Origin: Nepenthes gracilis
Lineage: Eukaryota > Streptophyta > Magnoliopsida > Caryophyllales > Nepenthaceae
Assembly (NCBI GenBank): GCA_033239525.1
Contig: BSYO01000025.1
Coordinates: 8,962,001 to 9,026,000, forward strand
Reading direction: 5' to 3'
Length of the DNA: 64,000 nt
In this document: in pieces, positions 46,301 through 56,306 of the stretch
How the letters are laid out: each line of letters begins with the position of its first letter
Numbering within the stretch: the stretch's first letter is position 1
Translations under genes and position numbers: made by a program
The notes under the pieces: generated by a model
The model's input: only the letters and a program-made list of their open reading frames with translations
What the model was told of the DNA's origin: nothing
The model's database searches: none

Positions 46301-49300
46301 GATATGATGACTGGTGCCCCAATCTATTCCAAAATAAATTTAAAGAGTGATTACTACAAAATCAGAATTCGTCTAGGGGATGAGTTGAAAACAAATTTCA
46401 AGACGAAGGACGGCCTTTATGAGTGGTTAGTCATGCCTTTTGGACTATCTAATACACTAAGTACTTTTATGAGGGTCACAACCCAAGCTTTACGGCCTTT
46501 CATGGGCCAATTCTTAGTAGTTTTTTTGACGACTTCCTCATTTATAGTAAGAACAAGGAATATTTGGATCATCTCACACAAGTTTACCTCATTCTTAGAA
46601 AAGAAAGCTTGTTTGCTAATTTTAAGAAGTGTTCCTTCTTTTCCGATAGAGTAACTTTCCTGGGCTTTACTGTCTCTTCTGATGGTGTTTCTGCTGGCCC
46701 TACAAAGGTCTAAATAATCACAAATTGGCCTAAATCCAAATCTGTCCATGAAGTTCGTAATTGTCACAGCTTAGCTACTTTTTATTGCCGGTTCATCAAG
46801 GATTTAGTATAATCATGGCTCCTCACTGAGTGCATGAAGAAGGGTGAATTTCCTTAGTCTCCTTATACTACCAAAGCTTTTAAAATTATAAAAGAGAGGA
46901 TGACAACAGCCCCCGTCATGCAACTCCCTGATTTTTCCAAAATGTTTGAAGTAGAGTGTGATGCCTTAGGTGTAGGGATCATAGTTCTTAGTCAAGAATG
47001 CCATCAAATTGCCTATTTTAGCAAAAGGTTAAATAATGCCAAGTTATGATACTCTACTTATGATAAGGAGCCGTATACTATTGTACAGGTCTTATATTAT
47101 TGGCACCATTACTTGTTACCTCAGGAATTTGTTCTCTATTCTGACCAAGAAACTCTTCGATTTATTAGCTCTTAAAAGAAATTAAATTATAGACATGGTC
47201 GGAGAATCGAATATTTACAAGCCTATTCTTTTATCTTGAAACATAAGAAGGAAGTCGAGAACCAATAGGGCAGATGCCTTGAGTCGTCATTTATCTTTAT
47301 TATCTGCTATTCAAGTTAAGATTATTGATTTTGAAAGACTTAAAGAAGAGTATGAGTCCTACTCTGATTTTAGCAAAATCTTTCTAACTTTACAATATAG
47401 GCGCTTAGACACCATGAAAGATTTTCGTATTTAGGATGGGTACTTATTCCAGATTAATAAACTTTGCATCCCAAAAACATTTGTTTGGGAATTCATAATC
47501 TAGGAGGTGCATGCTGGCGGTCTATCGGGTCATTTTGGACGTGATAAAAAAACAAAGGAAGTTAAACGACAATTTTTCTAGCCTAGTTTAAAGAAGATAT
47601 GATTAAAATTGTCAGTATTTGTTGAACATGCTAGTTAGCAAAGCGTAAAATACAAAACAATGACTTTTACACCCTACTATCCATACCTAATATTTCCTAG
47701 CAGGACATATAGACTTTGTGTTAGAACTCCTACATACCCTTAAGCAATATGATTCTATCATTGTTTTGTGGACCTTTTTTTTTAAAATAGCCCACTTTAT
47801 TCCGTGTAGTAAGGCTGGTGATACTTCTCGAATTACTCACCTTTACTTTATTGAGATTGTCAAGTTATATGGTCTTCTTAAGACTATTGTTTCTGATTGA
47901 GATATTTATTTTATAAGTCACTTTTGGAGAACCCTATGGCACATAGTTGGCACCAAACTAAAGTTTTTCACTACCTAACACTCTCAAATAGATGGTCAAA
48001 CTGAAATTATCAATCGAAATTTAGGTAACTTGTTACGATATTTGGTTCAGGAAAATCTAAGGAATTAGGACTTAATCCTTCCCACAGCCCAACTTGGATA
48101 TAATAGCTTTGTCAATAGATCTCTAGGCATGAGTCCATTTAAAATTGTGCATGTTTACAAACCTTAAAAACCATTGGACCTTATTCTGATGTCCCCATAT
48201 ATTAGAGTGTCCATGACGGCCGAAACTTTTACACAACACCTTCTTAACTTACACATTGAGATCAATAAACAATTGGAGGCAAGTAATACCTCATATAAAC
48301 TTTGCGCTGATACGCATAAAAGACACATTGAATTTAATATAGAAAATTATGTTATGGTTTGAATCAAGTCATAGCGGTGCCTACATGGGCACGGTTCTAA
48401 ATTGCAAGCTCATAATGTTGGCCCATTTAAAATTTTATAACAATTGGATCAAATGCATATGTTATTGATATTTTATCTCATCTTGATTTTTATCATACTT
48501 TCAATGTTAAAGATTTACCCCCAAATGCGCCACATATTGAATGTCCACCTAATCTTGCACAACTCTCCCCCTACTAGTACACAACAATAAAATTAATACT
48601 ATTTTAGATAAGCAGATTATGATTACAAGAGATGGAGCGGTTTAACGCTTTCTTATCTGTTGGGTTGGCCAACCAAAGTTTGAGAATGCATGGATCTCTC
48701 GAAAGACACTCCAACAGTTAGACCCAAATCTTTTGGAATTCAATCAAAGTTAGCAGGATTGCACTTTTTCAGGCCCAAGTCCAATTCTTTCCAGAGACAT
48801 TGATCGCTCAATCAGATTCCGGCCCTCACTCACGTCTATCATCATGGACGGAAGATTGCACAACTACTCAGCTTGTGGTTGAAAATTTGACTATAGAAGT
48901 TTTACTTAACGGGGTTGAGTCCTAGCCACTCTACATGTGATTTGATTTTATTTCCAAATGGATATAGAAATTTAATTTGATGTAGATATTTGATTTGATT
49001 GGATTTCCAAAGTTGTGTTAATTTTATTTTCAAAATAGATTTGATTTTCTTTCCACTCAGAGGATATTTTATTTCCAATTTATATTATTTCCAAATTAAA
49101 AGTTCTTTGATTTGATTTTGTTTCCAAATTGTCCTAGGAATAGTATTCCCTTATACCCTAACTCTATTGTTTAATTCGGTGTTGATGAATTGAATGAATT
49201 TGAATGATTATGCTTTCCTTCCCCTCTCCCTCTTGGTCTTCTCATTTTTCTGGTCCCTACCCTTCTTTCTGATCTCTATTTTCCCTCTATCTCTCTTCCT

Positions 49301-52300
49301 CCTATTTTCCTTTCCTTCCCCTACTTTTTCCCCTTTCCCTACATCACATAGTCTGCTGCATGCTTTGAAGACATGTTTCTTCCATCTGTAAAAATTGATC
49401 TTCCATATTTCTTGTCATCTTTCTTGCAGAAAGCTTGTTTGTGGAATTGTGTTTGTGTTTTGGATGGATTGGCAATTAATTGGAAATGTGGCATCCAATT
49501 TTCTGGCAGAAAAAAAAATGTGGAGGATTTAGAGGCCATAAATGGTCATCTCTTCAATTGTAATAACAGTAGAAGCATAAAATCCTTTAACAAGAATAAG
49601 GGGTGTAAGTTTGCTATTCTTGAAAAATCTGAAAGGAAATCTGGTCCAGTTGGGTTTTATAGGAGTCACGACAGTAATGCTAACTGAATCACCTGATTTC
49701 TTATTTCCATGATTCATACATTTCCTTATTCATAGACTAATCTAGTTAATCATACAACAGAATACAATTTCATAATCCAGTCTGTCGATAACAAAAGACA
49801 ATTAATCAACTAATTCAGCAACTGCTTTACTGGTTCTGTTGCTCTGTTGCTGGACTTCCTCTTACCAGATTTGTTGATGCTTGTTTGTCTTGCAAGATGC
49901 TGCCCCTTTTCGAATTACTGATGTGCCTTTCCCATCCAGATAATTGTAATATGTATATACTTTCCATGCTACATAATATGGCAGTTTCTCCTTAAATTTT
50001 ACTCAGTACAACTAAACTAAAATTTGAGAATAAAATTGATGGAAAATTGAGAACAAAATTGTGAAAATAGAAAGAAAAACATCAGAAAATTATTGGCATA
50101 TTTTCCTAGAAAGCTTTTTTTTTTCCATGCTCTTCAATAAAGTTTGTTTTTTTGGGGAAAGATTGCTCTTCTTCTTTGCAATTACTAGCAGAACATGTTA
50201 GCTAGGATGCAAGAGCTGTTGTATTCCAAGAGGGAAGCATGAAATGAACCCGCAATTTTGCTACAGACAATGATCTAGTTAGAAAAGAAGAAAATTTGGT
50301 TGGTTTTATAGACTTGTAAACCAAGTTATTCACTCATACAGTCGATTTGGAGTTTGTTTTTGATAATTTTGGCAAATTGAATGAAACTCAAAGAATTAGA
50401 TTCTTGATATATTAGATATAGTGTTTGAAGTGTATTTTTATTAGTAGGATTTTTATGGCAGCTTCACACTATTGTGAGGTTAGCCAAACAGTAGCATGGT
50501 CATGTCATATTCAGGGTTAGCATTTAGGCTATTCATCACGTTCCAACTATTATTACACAATGGCAAGTCACCAGTCAGCAACCAGGCCTCTTTTGGACGA
50601 GTAAGGTCCCAATACACCGGCAATGCCCTGAGCAGGTGATTAGTCAGCTACCAAGACTCTTTTGGACCCTATATCCTCTTTTAGAGCCATTGGGAATAAG
50701 TCTGTTTAGATCCTTATAACCTACACTCATAGTAAACAAGGGTGTTGCACTTCTACAACAAAAAATTACTGCATGACTTGAGACATTAAAAAAGATATGG
50801 CTGCAAATGGCATATCCAATTCTATAGACTTATTCTCAAGAAATGATATCTGTAAATTAGAGTGTCATTAAGGAGTTATCTAGTTACATTACCTTACTAA
50901 GGTTTCCAAGAGATGCAAGTGGCAAGAAAAAGGTAGGATACAACTGTGTACTAAGATCAAAAATGCTGCACAATGGATTGAAAAATATTAATAGGTGAAA
51001 AACTTTTGTAATTGATAGAATCTATCAGGAAAAAACAGAATGGCAGTCTATAATATACCTTCCAGCACTGCCAATAAAATCTGCATACATGCGATAGCAT
51101 TTTGGGTCATCATCAAATAAATTTCCAAACCTCCCACCTAAAAAGAATAGCAAAGTCACTGATAGTCACTTTAGAACACAATTATGGATGAAAATATTGA
51201 TATCGATATCAATATTAATGATAGCCATATTGATATCAAAGATATCAAAAGAACAAAAATTTCCAAGAAACGTAGGATGATATGCAAATATTAGCTAGTA
51301 TAACTCAATATATCGCAAAAACCGCAAACATAATGCAATTTGTTGCAATATCAAGAAATATAGGTATTACGAGTGACCAAAACCGATATACATTAGCTAA
51401 TATATCGGATGTTGGACAATATTTTCATCTATGAGTACAACCCTTTATATCTATTTCTTCCTTTCATATTTGTAGATACCAATGATTAAGCGTCCAATTG
51501 CTCCAATGCCATCCTTTGACACCCATCTGCAAAATCAGAGAAATATCTAATGTCCAATTACAGACACTATTGATTTATAAACATCCCTTCCCATGGGGGA
51601 AGAAAACAAATTATTAAAAGCAAAATGGGAGGATACTAGGAGCTATGAAGCATCGACACTTCTGTCTGGCTAACATAACTATGGATGTCACACTGCAACA
51701 AGGGTTGGAATATTGTTATTTTCTTTTGACTCTGACAAGTTCTTGATGCATTTTGGATACATTGGACTATTTTGTAATTTTAAAAAGTTAGGTTCTTAAA
51801 ATAAATTTTTAAAAAAATAAGAGCAATTTTGTAATTTATAAACAATTAAAAACTCAAGCACCTGCTTCTTCTCTTCCTGCTCCCCCATTCCAATATGTAT
51901 TAGTTTCAAACATAGAAAGGGGAGAGAGGACGAAGTAGGTCTTTGATGCAATGGAATGGTCAGAGCAAATAAAAGTATCAAAGTAAAGTAGTTTGTATCA
52001 ATTACATGTGATATATATTATAACACAAACTCCTTTATATTAGCTCATTTGCATAAGACTTTTCCAATGAATTTTGTTTTGGATGAGGAACTAACATTCA
52101 TTTTTATTACTAATTTAACATAAAGTAGTATGGTTGGTCAATTATATTTCATATCTACAAATAAAACTATGAATTTTAGTTCATGCTCTCATTTAACGTG
52201 TCGATGTTAGGTCTTATCTATGTATAGAATTGGTGTCCATGCTTTTACGCTAGGTGATCCCCCATGAACCTAAGAGCTTTTAACATGACCAAGATAAAAA

Positions 52301-52416
52301 TGAATATGATGGAATTATGGCATATCATGTCATTCAACAAGAAATATGACAAGTCACCTTATTGCAGCTGCAGAGGCTGCAGCAGCAGTAGCTGGAAGAG
52401 AGCCAACACCAACTGC
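31136..52416 (-). CDS. RUS5: ROOT UVB SENSITIVE family protein (DUF647), C-terminal 11 exons; closest to RUS5
   Basis: Eleven exons (52358-52416, 51480-51526, 51059-51137, 50893-50965, 37240-37329, 36987-37046, 36765-36875, 36531-36591, 36328-36446, 31461-31556, 31136-31369) join to 1029 nt, giving 342 residues and a TGA. All junctions are GT-AG and in phase. The product carries the DUF647 core: [74 protein letters not shown] and [12 protein letters not shown] proteins act in plastids or other membranes, in UV-B response, auxin transport or vitamin B6-linked development; RUS5 itself is poorly understood. RUS5 is the best match from memory. The N-terminal 100-150 residues are not in the window. 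The gene appears functional as far as seen, despite very long introns filled with transposons. Confidence 0.88.
31461..31556 (-). CDS. RUS5: RUS gene exon ([13 protein letters not shown])
   Basis: 96 nt, 32 codons, phase 0 at both ends, between ACAG|GTGAAG and TTCAAG|GTTTAA. Encodes [18 protein letters not shown]...EVSVCFK. Confidence 0.88.
32040..33760 (+). pseudogene. Old Ty3/gypsy pol fragment (pre-RT, RNase H end, integrase) in a RUS intron
   Basis: Collinear plus-strand remnants: [19 protein letters not shown] near 32090, the block before [14 protein letters not shown] near 32653, the end of RNase [16 protein letters not shown] near 32720; [20 protein letters not shown] near 32930, part of the integrase zinc finger; [20 protein letters not shown] near 33140; and [20 protein letters not shown] near 33640, the integrase C terminus. 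Most of RT is deleted. It lies antisense to the host gene in the 31557-36327 intron. No LTRs are recognisable. Confidence 0.82.
34826..35497. mobile_element. Possible non-autonomous DNA transposon with degenerate ends
   Basis: The left end reads TATGAAGCACAAACACCGA. The reverse complement of the right end reads TAGGAAGCACGGAAACTCT, so the two are partial inverted repeats. Both sides carry GGACAC/GTGTCC words. Near the right end a 32-bp unit (GTGTCGGGATGTGTCTAGAG...) is repeated about 2.5 times at 35311-35385. I see no convincing target duplication. Confidence 0.35.
36328..36446 (-). CDS. RUS5: RUS gene exon ([19 protein letters not shown])
   Basis: 119 nt. Completes a split Gly codon and encodes [19 protein letters not shown] and [20 protein letters not shown]. 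Acceptor TTCTCAG|GACT, donor CTATG|GTATCA. Confidence 0.88.
36531..36591 (-). CDS. RUS5: RUS gene exon ([13 protein letters not shown])
   Basis: 61 nt between CTGCAG|ATAAAT and TTCCAG|GTGCTC. Encodes [20 protein letters not shown] plus the first base of a Gly codon. Confidence 0.88.
36765..36875 (-). CDS. RUS5: RUS gene exon (HLWLRYQSL core)
   Basis: 111 nt, 37 codons. Encodes [15 protein letters not shown], then [20 protein letters not shown], the most recognisable C-terminal motif of DUF647. Acceptor ATGCAG|GATACA, donor AAAACG|GTGAGA. Confidence 0.92.
36987..37046 (-). CDS. RUS5: RUS gene exon ([13 protein letters not shown])
   Basis: 60 nt, 20 codons, [20 protein letters not shown], a hydrophobic likely membrane-associated segment. 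Acceptor ATATAG|GAGGAA, donor ATCCTG|GTAAGC. Confidence 0.9.
37240..37329 (-). CDS. RUS5: RUS gene exon ([16 protein letters not shown])
   Basis: 90 nt, 30 codons, [20 protein letters not shown] followed by [10 protein letters not shown]. Acceptor AAGCAG|GCTGTT, donor GCTAAG|GTATGC. The 13.6-kb intron lies upstream of it. Confidence 0.92.
37740..38190. repeat. Old direct repeat, left copy
   Basis: Aligns with 49540-49990 in the same orientation. Shared stretches include ACAAGAATAAG, CTTGAAGAATCCAAAAGGAAA-like sequence, and CAGTAACTGCTTTACTGGTT (here) against CAGCAACTGCTTTACTGGTT. Identity is moderate. The two copies bracket the chromovirus pair. Confidence 0.75.
38600..39798 (-). pseudogene. 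Chromovirus Gag remnant
   Basis: Starts with ATGAATTCTAACTAA, homologous to the gag start of the complete element, and has many stops. Recognisable parts run to the zinc-knuckle end (a Q-C-F-N start near 38850) and the acidic EPKLEEF-type segment near 38720. Plus-strand open frames over the same DNA, for example 38630-38836, are antisense shadows. Confidence 0.75.
39799..41245 (-). other. Long leader of the truncated chromovirus
   Basis: Untranslated leader between the primer site (about 41228-41245) and gag. A 176-codon frame (40686-41216) is His/Pro/Ser-rich and has no known domain. Similar leaders of about 1.4 kb occur in both related elements, so it is probably not a gene. Confidence 0.6.
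41246..41674 (-). repeat. 5' LTR of the truncated chromovirus
   Basis: On the minus strand it starts TGATGCGGACATCA and ends CTACATCA, followed by AATTTGGTATTAGAGAC. The last is close to the initiator-Met primer site TGGTATCAGAGC. Confidence 0.85.
41700..42170 (-). pseudogene. Fragment of a different gypsy gag
   Basis: Minus-strand frames read [20 protein letters not shown], then [13 protein letters not shown] (41962-42168), and further on [18 protein letters not shown]. This resembles the G..P..W..+.e.yF and FE.L......P gag blocks of other gypsy elements. It lies between the two head-to-head chromoviruses. Confidence 0.55.
42306..42726 (+). repeat. 5' LTR of the complete chromovirus
   Basis: TGATACGGACATCATAG at the start and CATACATCA at the end. 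CCTATATAAAGACCC, near 42528, is a clear TATA box. AATTTGGTACTAGAAAC follows the LTR and resembles a mutated initiator-Met primer site. Confidence 0.92.
42727..44190 (+). other. Leader of the complete chromovirus
   Basis: Untranslated leader with A-runs (42916-42928, 43456-43470, 43724-43740) and short frames such as 43101-43313. It is homologous in position and partly in sequence to the leaders at 39799-41245 and 54877-56306. No supported gene. Confidence 0.6.
44191..45441 (+). pseudogene. Chromovirus Gag
   Basis: ATG at 44191 ([17 protein letters not shown]), with early tandem stops. The core follows with [51 protein letters not shown] and [15 protein letters not shown]. It ends in a degenerate zinc knuckle ([19 protein letters not shown], in which spacing and a Cys/His are altered) and an acidic tail. 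Confidence 0.88.
45442..45800 (+). pseudogene. Chromovirus aspartic protease with lost catalytic Asp
   Basis: The frame reads [15 protein letters not shown] at 45469-45510. The catalytic D-S-G is N-S-N. It continues with [17 protein letters not shown] and GHVILGCP, the usual flap and I-L-G blocks. The related element at 54540-58028 keeps V-D-S-G, so the loss is specific to this copy. Confidence 0.82.
46030..46800 (+). pseudogene. Chromovirus reverse transcriptase
   Basis: [20 protein letters not shown], then [32 protein letters not shown] and PFMGQFLVV. The catalytic FFDDFLIYS is readable only in another frame, because of a one-base change in the T-run at 46519-46528. The upstream block (R-M-C-V-D, near 46220) and later [10 protein letters not shown] are present. 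Confidence 0.87.
46890..47290 (+). pseudogene. Chromovirus RNase H
   Basis: [20 protein letters not shown], then [39 protein letters not shown] and [15 protein letters not shown]. Typical gypsy RNase H with D...D spacing and the final H-K-x4-N segment. Several in-frame stops. Confidence 0.87.
47330..48560 (+). pseudogene. Chromovirus integrase
   Basis: [15 protein letters not shown] near 47507, of the HHCC domain. The core follows with [16 protein letters not shown] near 47790 and [11 protein letters not shown] near 47870. The later QIDGQTE-type turn appears as [11 protein letters not shown] in a broken frame near 47990. C-terminal pieces run on to about 48560. Many stops. Confidence 0.85.
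48620..48753 (+). pseudogene. Chromodomain
   Basis: [19 protein letters not shown], then [19 protein letters not shown]. The W-x-G-x-P...W...L..LDP pattern is that of chromodomains at the end of chromovirus integrase. One internal stop. Confidence 0.78.
48933..49346 (+). repeat. 3' LTR of the complete chromovirus
   Basis: Collinear with 42306-42726 from GTGATTTGATTTTATTTCC onward. The first roughly 30 bp are replaced or deleted, and no clear polypurine tract precedes it. Ends CCCTACATCA, followed by CATAG. Confidence 0.88.
49540..49990. repeat. Old direct repeat, right copy
   Basis: Partner of 37740-38190, about 11.8 kb away. It lies just outside the right end of the complete chromovirus, within the RUS intron. 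Confidence 0.75.
50893..50965 (-). CDS. RUS5: RUS gene exon ([18 protein letters not shown])
   Basis: 73 nt. Completes a Ser codon, then [20 protein letters not shown] and NLSK. Acceptor GTGCAG|CATTTT, donor AGTAAG|GTAATG. Confidence 0.9.
51059..51137 (-). CDS. RUS5: RUS gene exon ([13 protein letters not shown])
   Basis: 79 nt. Completes a Gly codon and encodes [20 protein letters not shown] and IGSAG. Acceptor TTTTAG|GTGGGA, donor GGAAG|GTATAT. Confidence 0.92.
51184..51433. mobile_element. MITE-like element filling a RUS intron
   Basis: The left end ATGGATGAAAATATTG and the reverse complement of the right end ATAGATGAAAATATTG form a terminal inverted repeat with one mismatch. The interior is rich in GATATC/ATATCG and has no coding capacity. 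At about 250 bp it makes up most of the 342-bp intron 51138-51479. Confidence 0.65.
51480..51526 (-). CDS. RUS5: RUS gene exon ([13 protein letters not shown])
   Basis: 47 nt. Completes an Arg codon and encodes [16 protein letters not shown]. Acceptor TTGCAG|ATGGGT, donor CATTG|GTATCT. Confidence 0.92.
52358..52416 (-). CDS. RUS5: RUS gene exon ([14 protein letters not shown])
   Basis: 59 nt, the most upstream exon I can find, [19 protein letters not shown] plus AG of an Arg codon. Acceptor GTGCAG|GCAGTT, donor ATAAG|GTGACT. The exon before it, expected to carry SGVLATQALL-type sequence, is not visible up to 64000. Confidence 0.88.
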
Positions 52417-52655
52417 CTGCACTCTCATCGTTTCAAATTTTCAGTGCATGCCAATTAACAAACCAGCTGTGGAACTCAAGTAGAAAGAACTGCTTTAGAT
52501 CAAAGCAACGGGGAAAATCAGTAACTGTAAGTTGGAAATAACATAAGTTTGGAGATGACCATTTTAAAAACTTCACTTGGAAATTTTAGATTGCCCCCCA
52601 ATTGGGGGTTCCATGAACTCTATCAGATATCAACAAAAGACCAATGAGAAAGCTC

Positions 52656-52657
52656 TA

Positions 52658-52715
<58 letters not shown>

Positions 52716-52726
52716 GAGAGAGAGAG
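52656..52726. repeat. (TAA)n microsatellite followed by (GA)n
   Basis: About 19 AAT/TAA units and a short GAGAGAGAGA run. The open frame through it encodes only poly-Asn and is not a gene. Confidence 0.95.
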
Positions 52727-53153
52727 ACAGAAGAAAAAAATGCAAATCACATTATCTGTCATAAAATGAATATGCGACATCATGAAAAATGCCATAGAAG
52801 GAGCATTAGGAAAAAAAAGCTTGCCCGGAAAACATTTTAAGTAGCAAAAAGGCTAGTTGATTTGAATGGTTTCAAGAACATAATTTAAAACTAACAGCAA
52901 CACTGATACCAAGGTGCAAAAGGATGATGTATATCGGAGTTCAAGGAACAAATTGACTAAATTTGACATGCCTTAAGGAGGCTTGACGTGACCAAGGTGT
53001 AACATATCCAAGCAGTAACGTTGGTAGGGAACTGCCACAACATGTACTCCAAGTAATCATCAGAAACTGACACTGCATAAGGATACAAGATTGTTCAGGG
53101 GACAAACTATATGAAGACCAGAATCACCAATGTAAAGGTTCATGCAAACTAAT

Positions 53154-53509
53154 TGTTGTATAATCATCATAGCATTAGTAGGTCGTCCATAGTAGTAAAC
53201 CAGTAGCCTATCAACAATGAGGAGATGCTAGACATAAGGCCCATCATAGTAAAATCTAGCAAGGAGAGAAACTCGACCTATAAATGGCCAAATGTGTGTA
53301 ACATGGGAGTTTTGTTGAATGATGAATGAAATGTTAGAGCTAATCATTGTCCTTAAGAGGTAATCTCCCCAGTTTTCCCCTTTCTCTTTTCCTTTTCTTC
53401 CTCTTTCTGTCTGGATCTCCTCTTACCTTCTTCCCTCTAATTTTCTCTTATTTTTTGTTGATTCTAGAATATTAGTTGCATATTAGTCTGATCTTGGCTT
53501 TTGTGTAAC
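53154..53509 (+). repeat. Probable Copia-like LTR
   Basis: Possible start TGTTGTATAATC at 53154. TATA-like CTATAAATGG at 53279, a long pyrimidine stretch, and an end at TGTGTAACA. It is followed by AATGGTATTTGAGCTTG, which resembles the initiator-Met primer site plus AGCTT. Left boundary uncertain. Confidence 0.5.
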
Positions 53510-54539
53510 AAATGGTATTTGAGCTTGTTCCAATTCTTAAGAATTCTTGTTCTTGATCACCAATTTTCCATCAAAAAAAAATTTTCGCATATACTCGGTT
53601 CTTCTATGTTTTTTCAGTTCTTGAAAAATCAGAACACAAACTATGCTTGATCTTGTGGTATTCTTGAAGAAATCAGAATTCAGGTTCTGGTAACAAGGGC
53701 TGCCTCTACTACAAACGAAATTCTTGAGCATTTTTCTGAAGTCTGCCCTTGAATTCAATTTTTTTCCCTTTGCAAGCTGTTCTGCCTCATTATTTTAGCA
53801 TTCTATGATCTGTAAATCTTGTTCAATCCTTGCTGTTACGGACGCATGGAAGGTCAAATTGTCCAATCCTTATTCGTGCTCTTGAAGAATCAGATCACAA
53901 AATATGAAACTCAGCAAATACACTCTTGCTTCAGCTACTGGTATCGGTGTGTTGTTGGTCACAATCTGAGTGCAGCAGTGCAGCAAATTTTGTTCTGCAT
54001 CTGCACTGGCAGATTTGGCTTCTAGTGTTGATTCTTAGCCAAATAGAAGTATTTTCTTGGATTATGACTGCACAAGCAAGCCTTCTGTGAGACACGTTCA
54101 TAATGAGTATTCAGCATCAGTATCCTGGTGTATGCACTACTTTTATTCTGGAGGGAAATGGCAGCCATGTGACAAATGCTTGAATCTGGGAACATGATGA
54201 TCAACAATGTCTGTAGGCATCTGCAATGAATGCTACCTTATCATCCCTACTTCCGTGTCTTTTACAGACCTGACAGGCTGCAAATTCATCAACTGCTCAC
54301 TTGGCATCAGCAGCAAGGGTGAATGACTGGTATAATTCAGTTTTGATCTATAATTGATGTTCTGGTATTATTGCATGAACCACAAGTTCATGTGCCAGTC
54401 TTCCTACTTCTCATAATCCCTCTCAGATTGAGGCTTACCATATACTCATTCCGAAATACATGTTCTTCAAGCCCTTGAAATTGGATAGTGTGACAATCTG
54501 CTTGAAATCTAATAAATACCGCAAATTATCAAGTATAAC
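53510..54539 (+). other. Leader-like sequence after the Copia-like LTR
   Basis: Follows the primer site. Repeated TTGAAGAAATCAG/TTGAAAAATCAGA-type phrases and short frames are present, but no gag or pol motif is recognised. Probably the remains of the element, cut by the next insertion at 54540. Confidence 0.4.
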
Positions 54540-56306
54540 TAATGCGGACACTATGATCATTCCAAAATAGAGATATTTGATTTGATTTATTTTTTTTATA
54601 TTTGATTTTTTTTTGTATTAATTTTGTAATATCTTGAAAATTTTTTAAGATATTTTAGTTAAAAAATTATATCATATTTTATTTTACTATTTTTACATTT
54701 TGAATGCCATTAATTAAAAATTATATTTATTTTTTAATTAAACCACCAAGATACCCATAGTTCTATTGTTAGAAAAATCATTAATAAAATTAAATTAATA
54801 TTAAAAATTATGATTGTCTTTATTCTCTCTCTCAATCTCTTTTTTTTCTCTGCCCTATTTTCCCTTTTATGCATTAAATTTGGTATCGGAGAAATATCCC
54901 GATCACCCTTATTGTTGCCTACTACCCACTGCCCGTGAGGCCAACCTACTACCTCACCATAACATTTCCCCTCCATTGCCAAAATCTTGCCTATTGCTAT
55001 CTTGTAGTAGAAAAAAAAAAAGTGTTTTCTGAGAGGTGTCAAAAAAAAAAAAAAATTTGAACAGTTCGTTGGTAAGAAAAATAAAAAGAAAACAAAAAGG
55101 AGCAGTTTAGAAGAAGAAGGAAGACGTGCAGCAGCGGAGGCAAACTCACCGAAATTATCACCGAAAATCATTGATAGTTGTCTTTTTCCTCTCAACTCAC
55201 CGGATCCGCCCTCCGCCACCACCACAATATCACCCATTGCTGCCTAGCCAAAGCAACGCCCGAACCCACCATGCCACCAACCCAACCCAACATACTACGA
55301 ACCAACGCAAGACCATATGCGACCATCACCATTGACCAACCTCCACCACCATCAAATAAACCAACCTCTCGAGCCGTAGCCTCGACCCAAAACCCTAGCC
55401 GCCACATTTCTTTTCTTCAAAGAAAGATAGAGGAAAAAAATGTATATATACATATATATATATAAAGACAGAGAGAAAGAGAGAAGTCATTGGAAGAGGG
55501 AAGAGACAAGAGACTGCCGACAAAGAAGCTTTGAGACCAAGAAAAAGCATCAGTGTGGTCGTCTTCTTCTTCTGCGTCTGAGAGAGAGAGAGAGAGAGAG
55601 GGACATGAATTTGGCCTTCGTCTTCTTCATCCTCTGCATTTTCTTATGGTGAGAGAGAGAGCGAGAGCAGTGTGCGTGTGCGTGTGTGGGTTTTGAAATT
55701 AAGGCAAGGTGTTAGTGGCCCATCACACTATAGGGACTATCACACATTATTGGGCCCAACCAACACTATTGGCCAATTAGATACTATTGGGCTCATGTCT
55801 AAGCTTGATTACTGGGCCTATCACACATAGCCCAAATTATTTATATAGAAGGTGATATTGTACAATCAATTCAAATTATCTTTCTTGATAACCACTAGAT
55901 TATTCATTGGCGTTCATTCTATATTATTCTAAGTAACATATTTTTTTTTACCTTTCTTTAATAGTATTTTATTTTATTTAAGTATGTAATTTTAGTCATT
56001 ATAAAAAAAAATAACCATTATGTTTTCATTATTTTAACTCTTACTTTTATAATAGATATATCATAGCATTGTAATTGGTCTTACTTTATTATTTTAATAA
56101 ATTAATTCTATTTATCTAAATTATTTGAATCATATAAATTTTTCAAAAAACAAAGACAATAAATAAATAAATAACTATTGGCTTGCATTTATATTGTCTT
56201 TTAATTATCCTAATTGTTCATTAATCTGAACCCTATTAATCATGCTAGAGTTGCATAAACTTGTATAGTGGATGTACTATTTCCATGACACCACTAGCTC
56301 AGTAAT

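Larger units (their letters stand above)
42306..49346 (+). mobile_element. Complete chromovirus (Ty3/gypsy with chromodomain), inactive
   Basis: A 7041-bp element with LTRs of about 421 and 414 bp and perfect CATAG duplications (42301-42305 and 49347-49351). The order is LTR, initiator-Met-like primer site, 1.46-kb leader, gag, protease, RT, RNase H, integrase, chromodomain, LTR. Numerous stops and frameshifts occur in all genes. It sits antisense to the RUS gene inside its largest intron. Confidence 0.93.
37330..50892 (-). other. RUS5: 13.6-kb intron of the RUS gene, filled with gypsy elements
   Basis: Lies between phase-0 exons ending NLSK|AVARG. It contains a truncated minus-strand chromovirus, a gag fragment, a complete plus-strand chromovirus, and a pair of old direct repeats around them. 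The host exons on both sides are intact. Confidence 0.85.

Noticed and set aside
52577..52840. 87-codon frame with a poly-Asn run
   Set aside because: It is a translation of a (TAA)n microsatellite in a RUS intron.
54734..55465. Overlapping open frames up to 167 codons on both strands
   Set aside because: They lie in the LTR and leader of the third chromovirus copy and contain A-runs and simple repeats with no domain.
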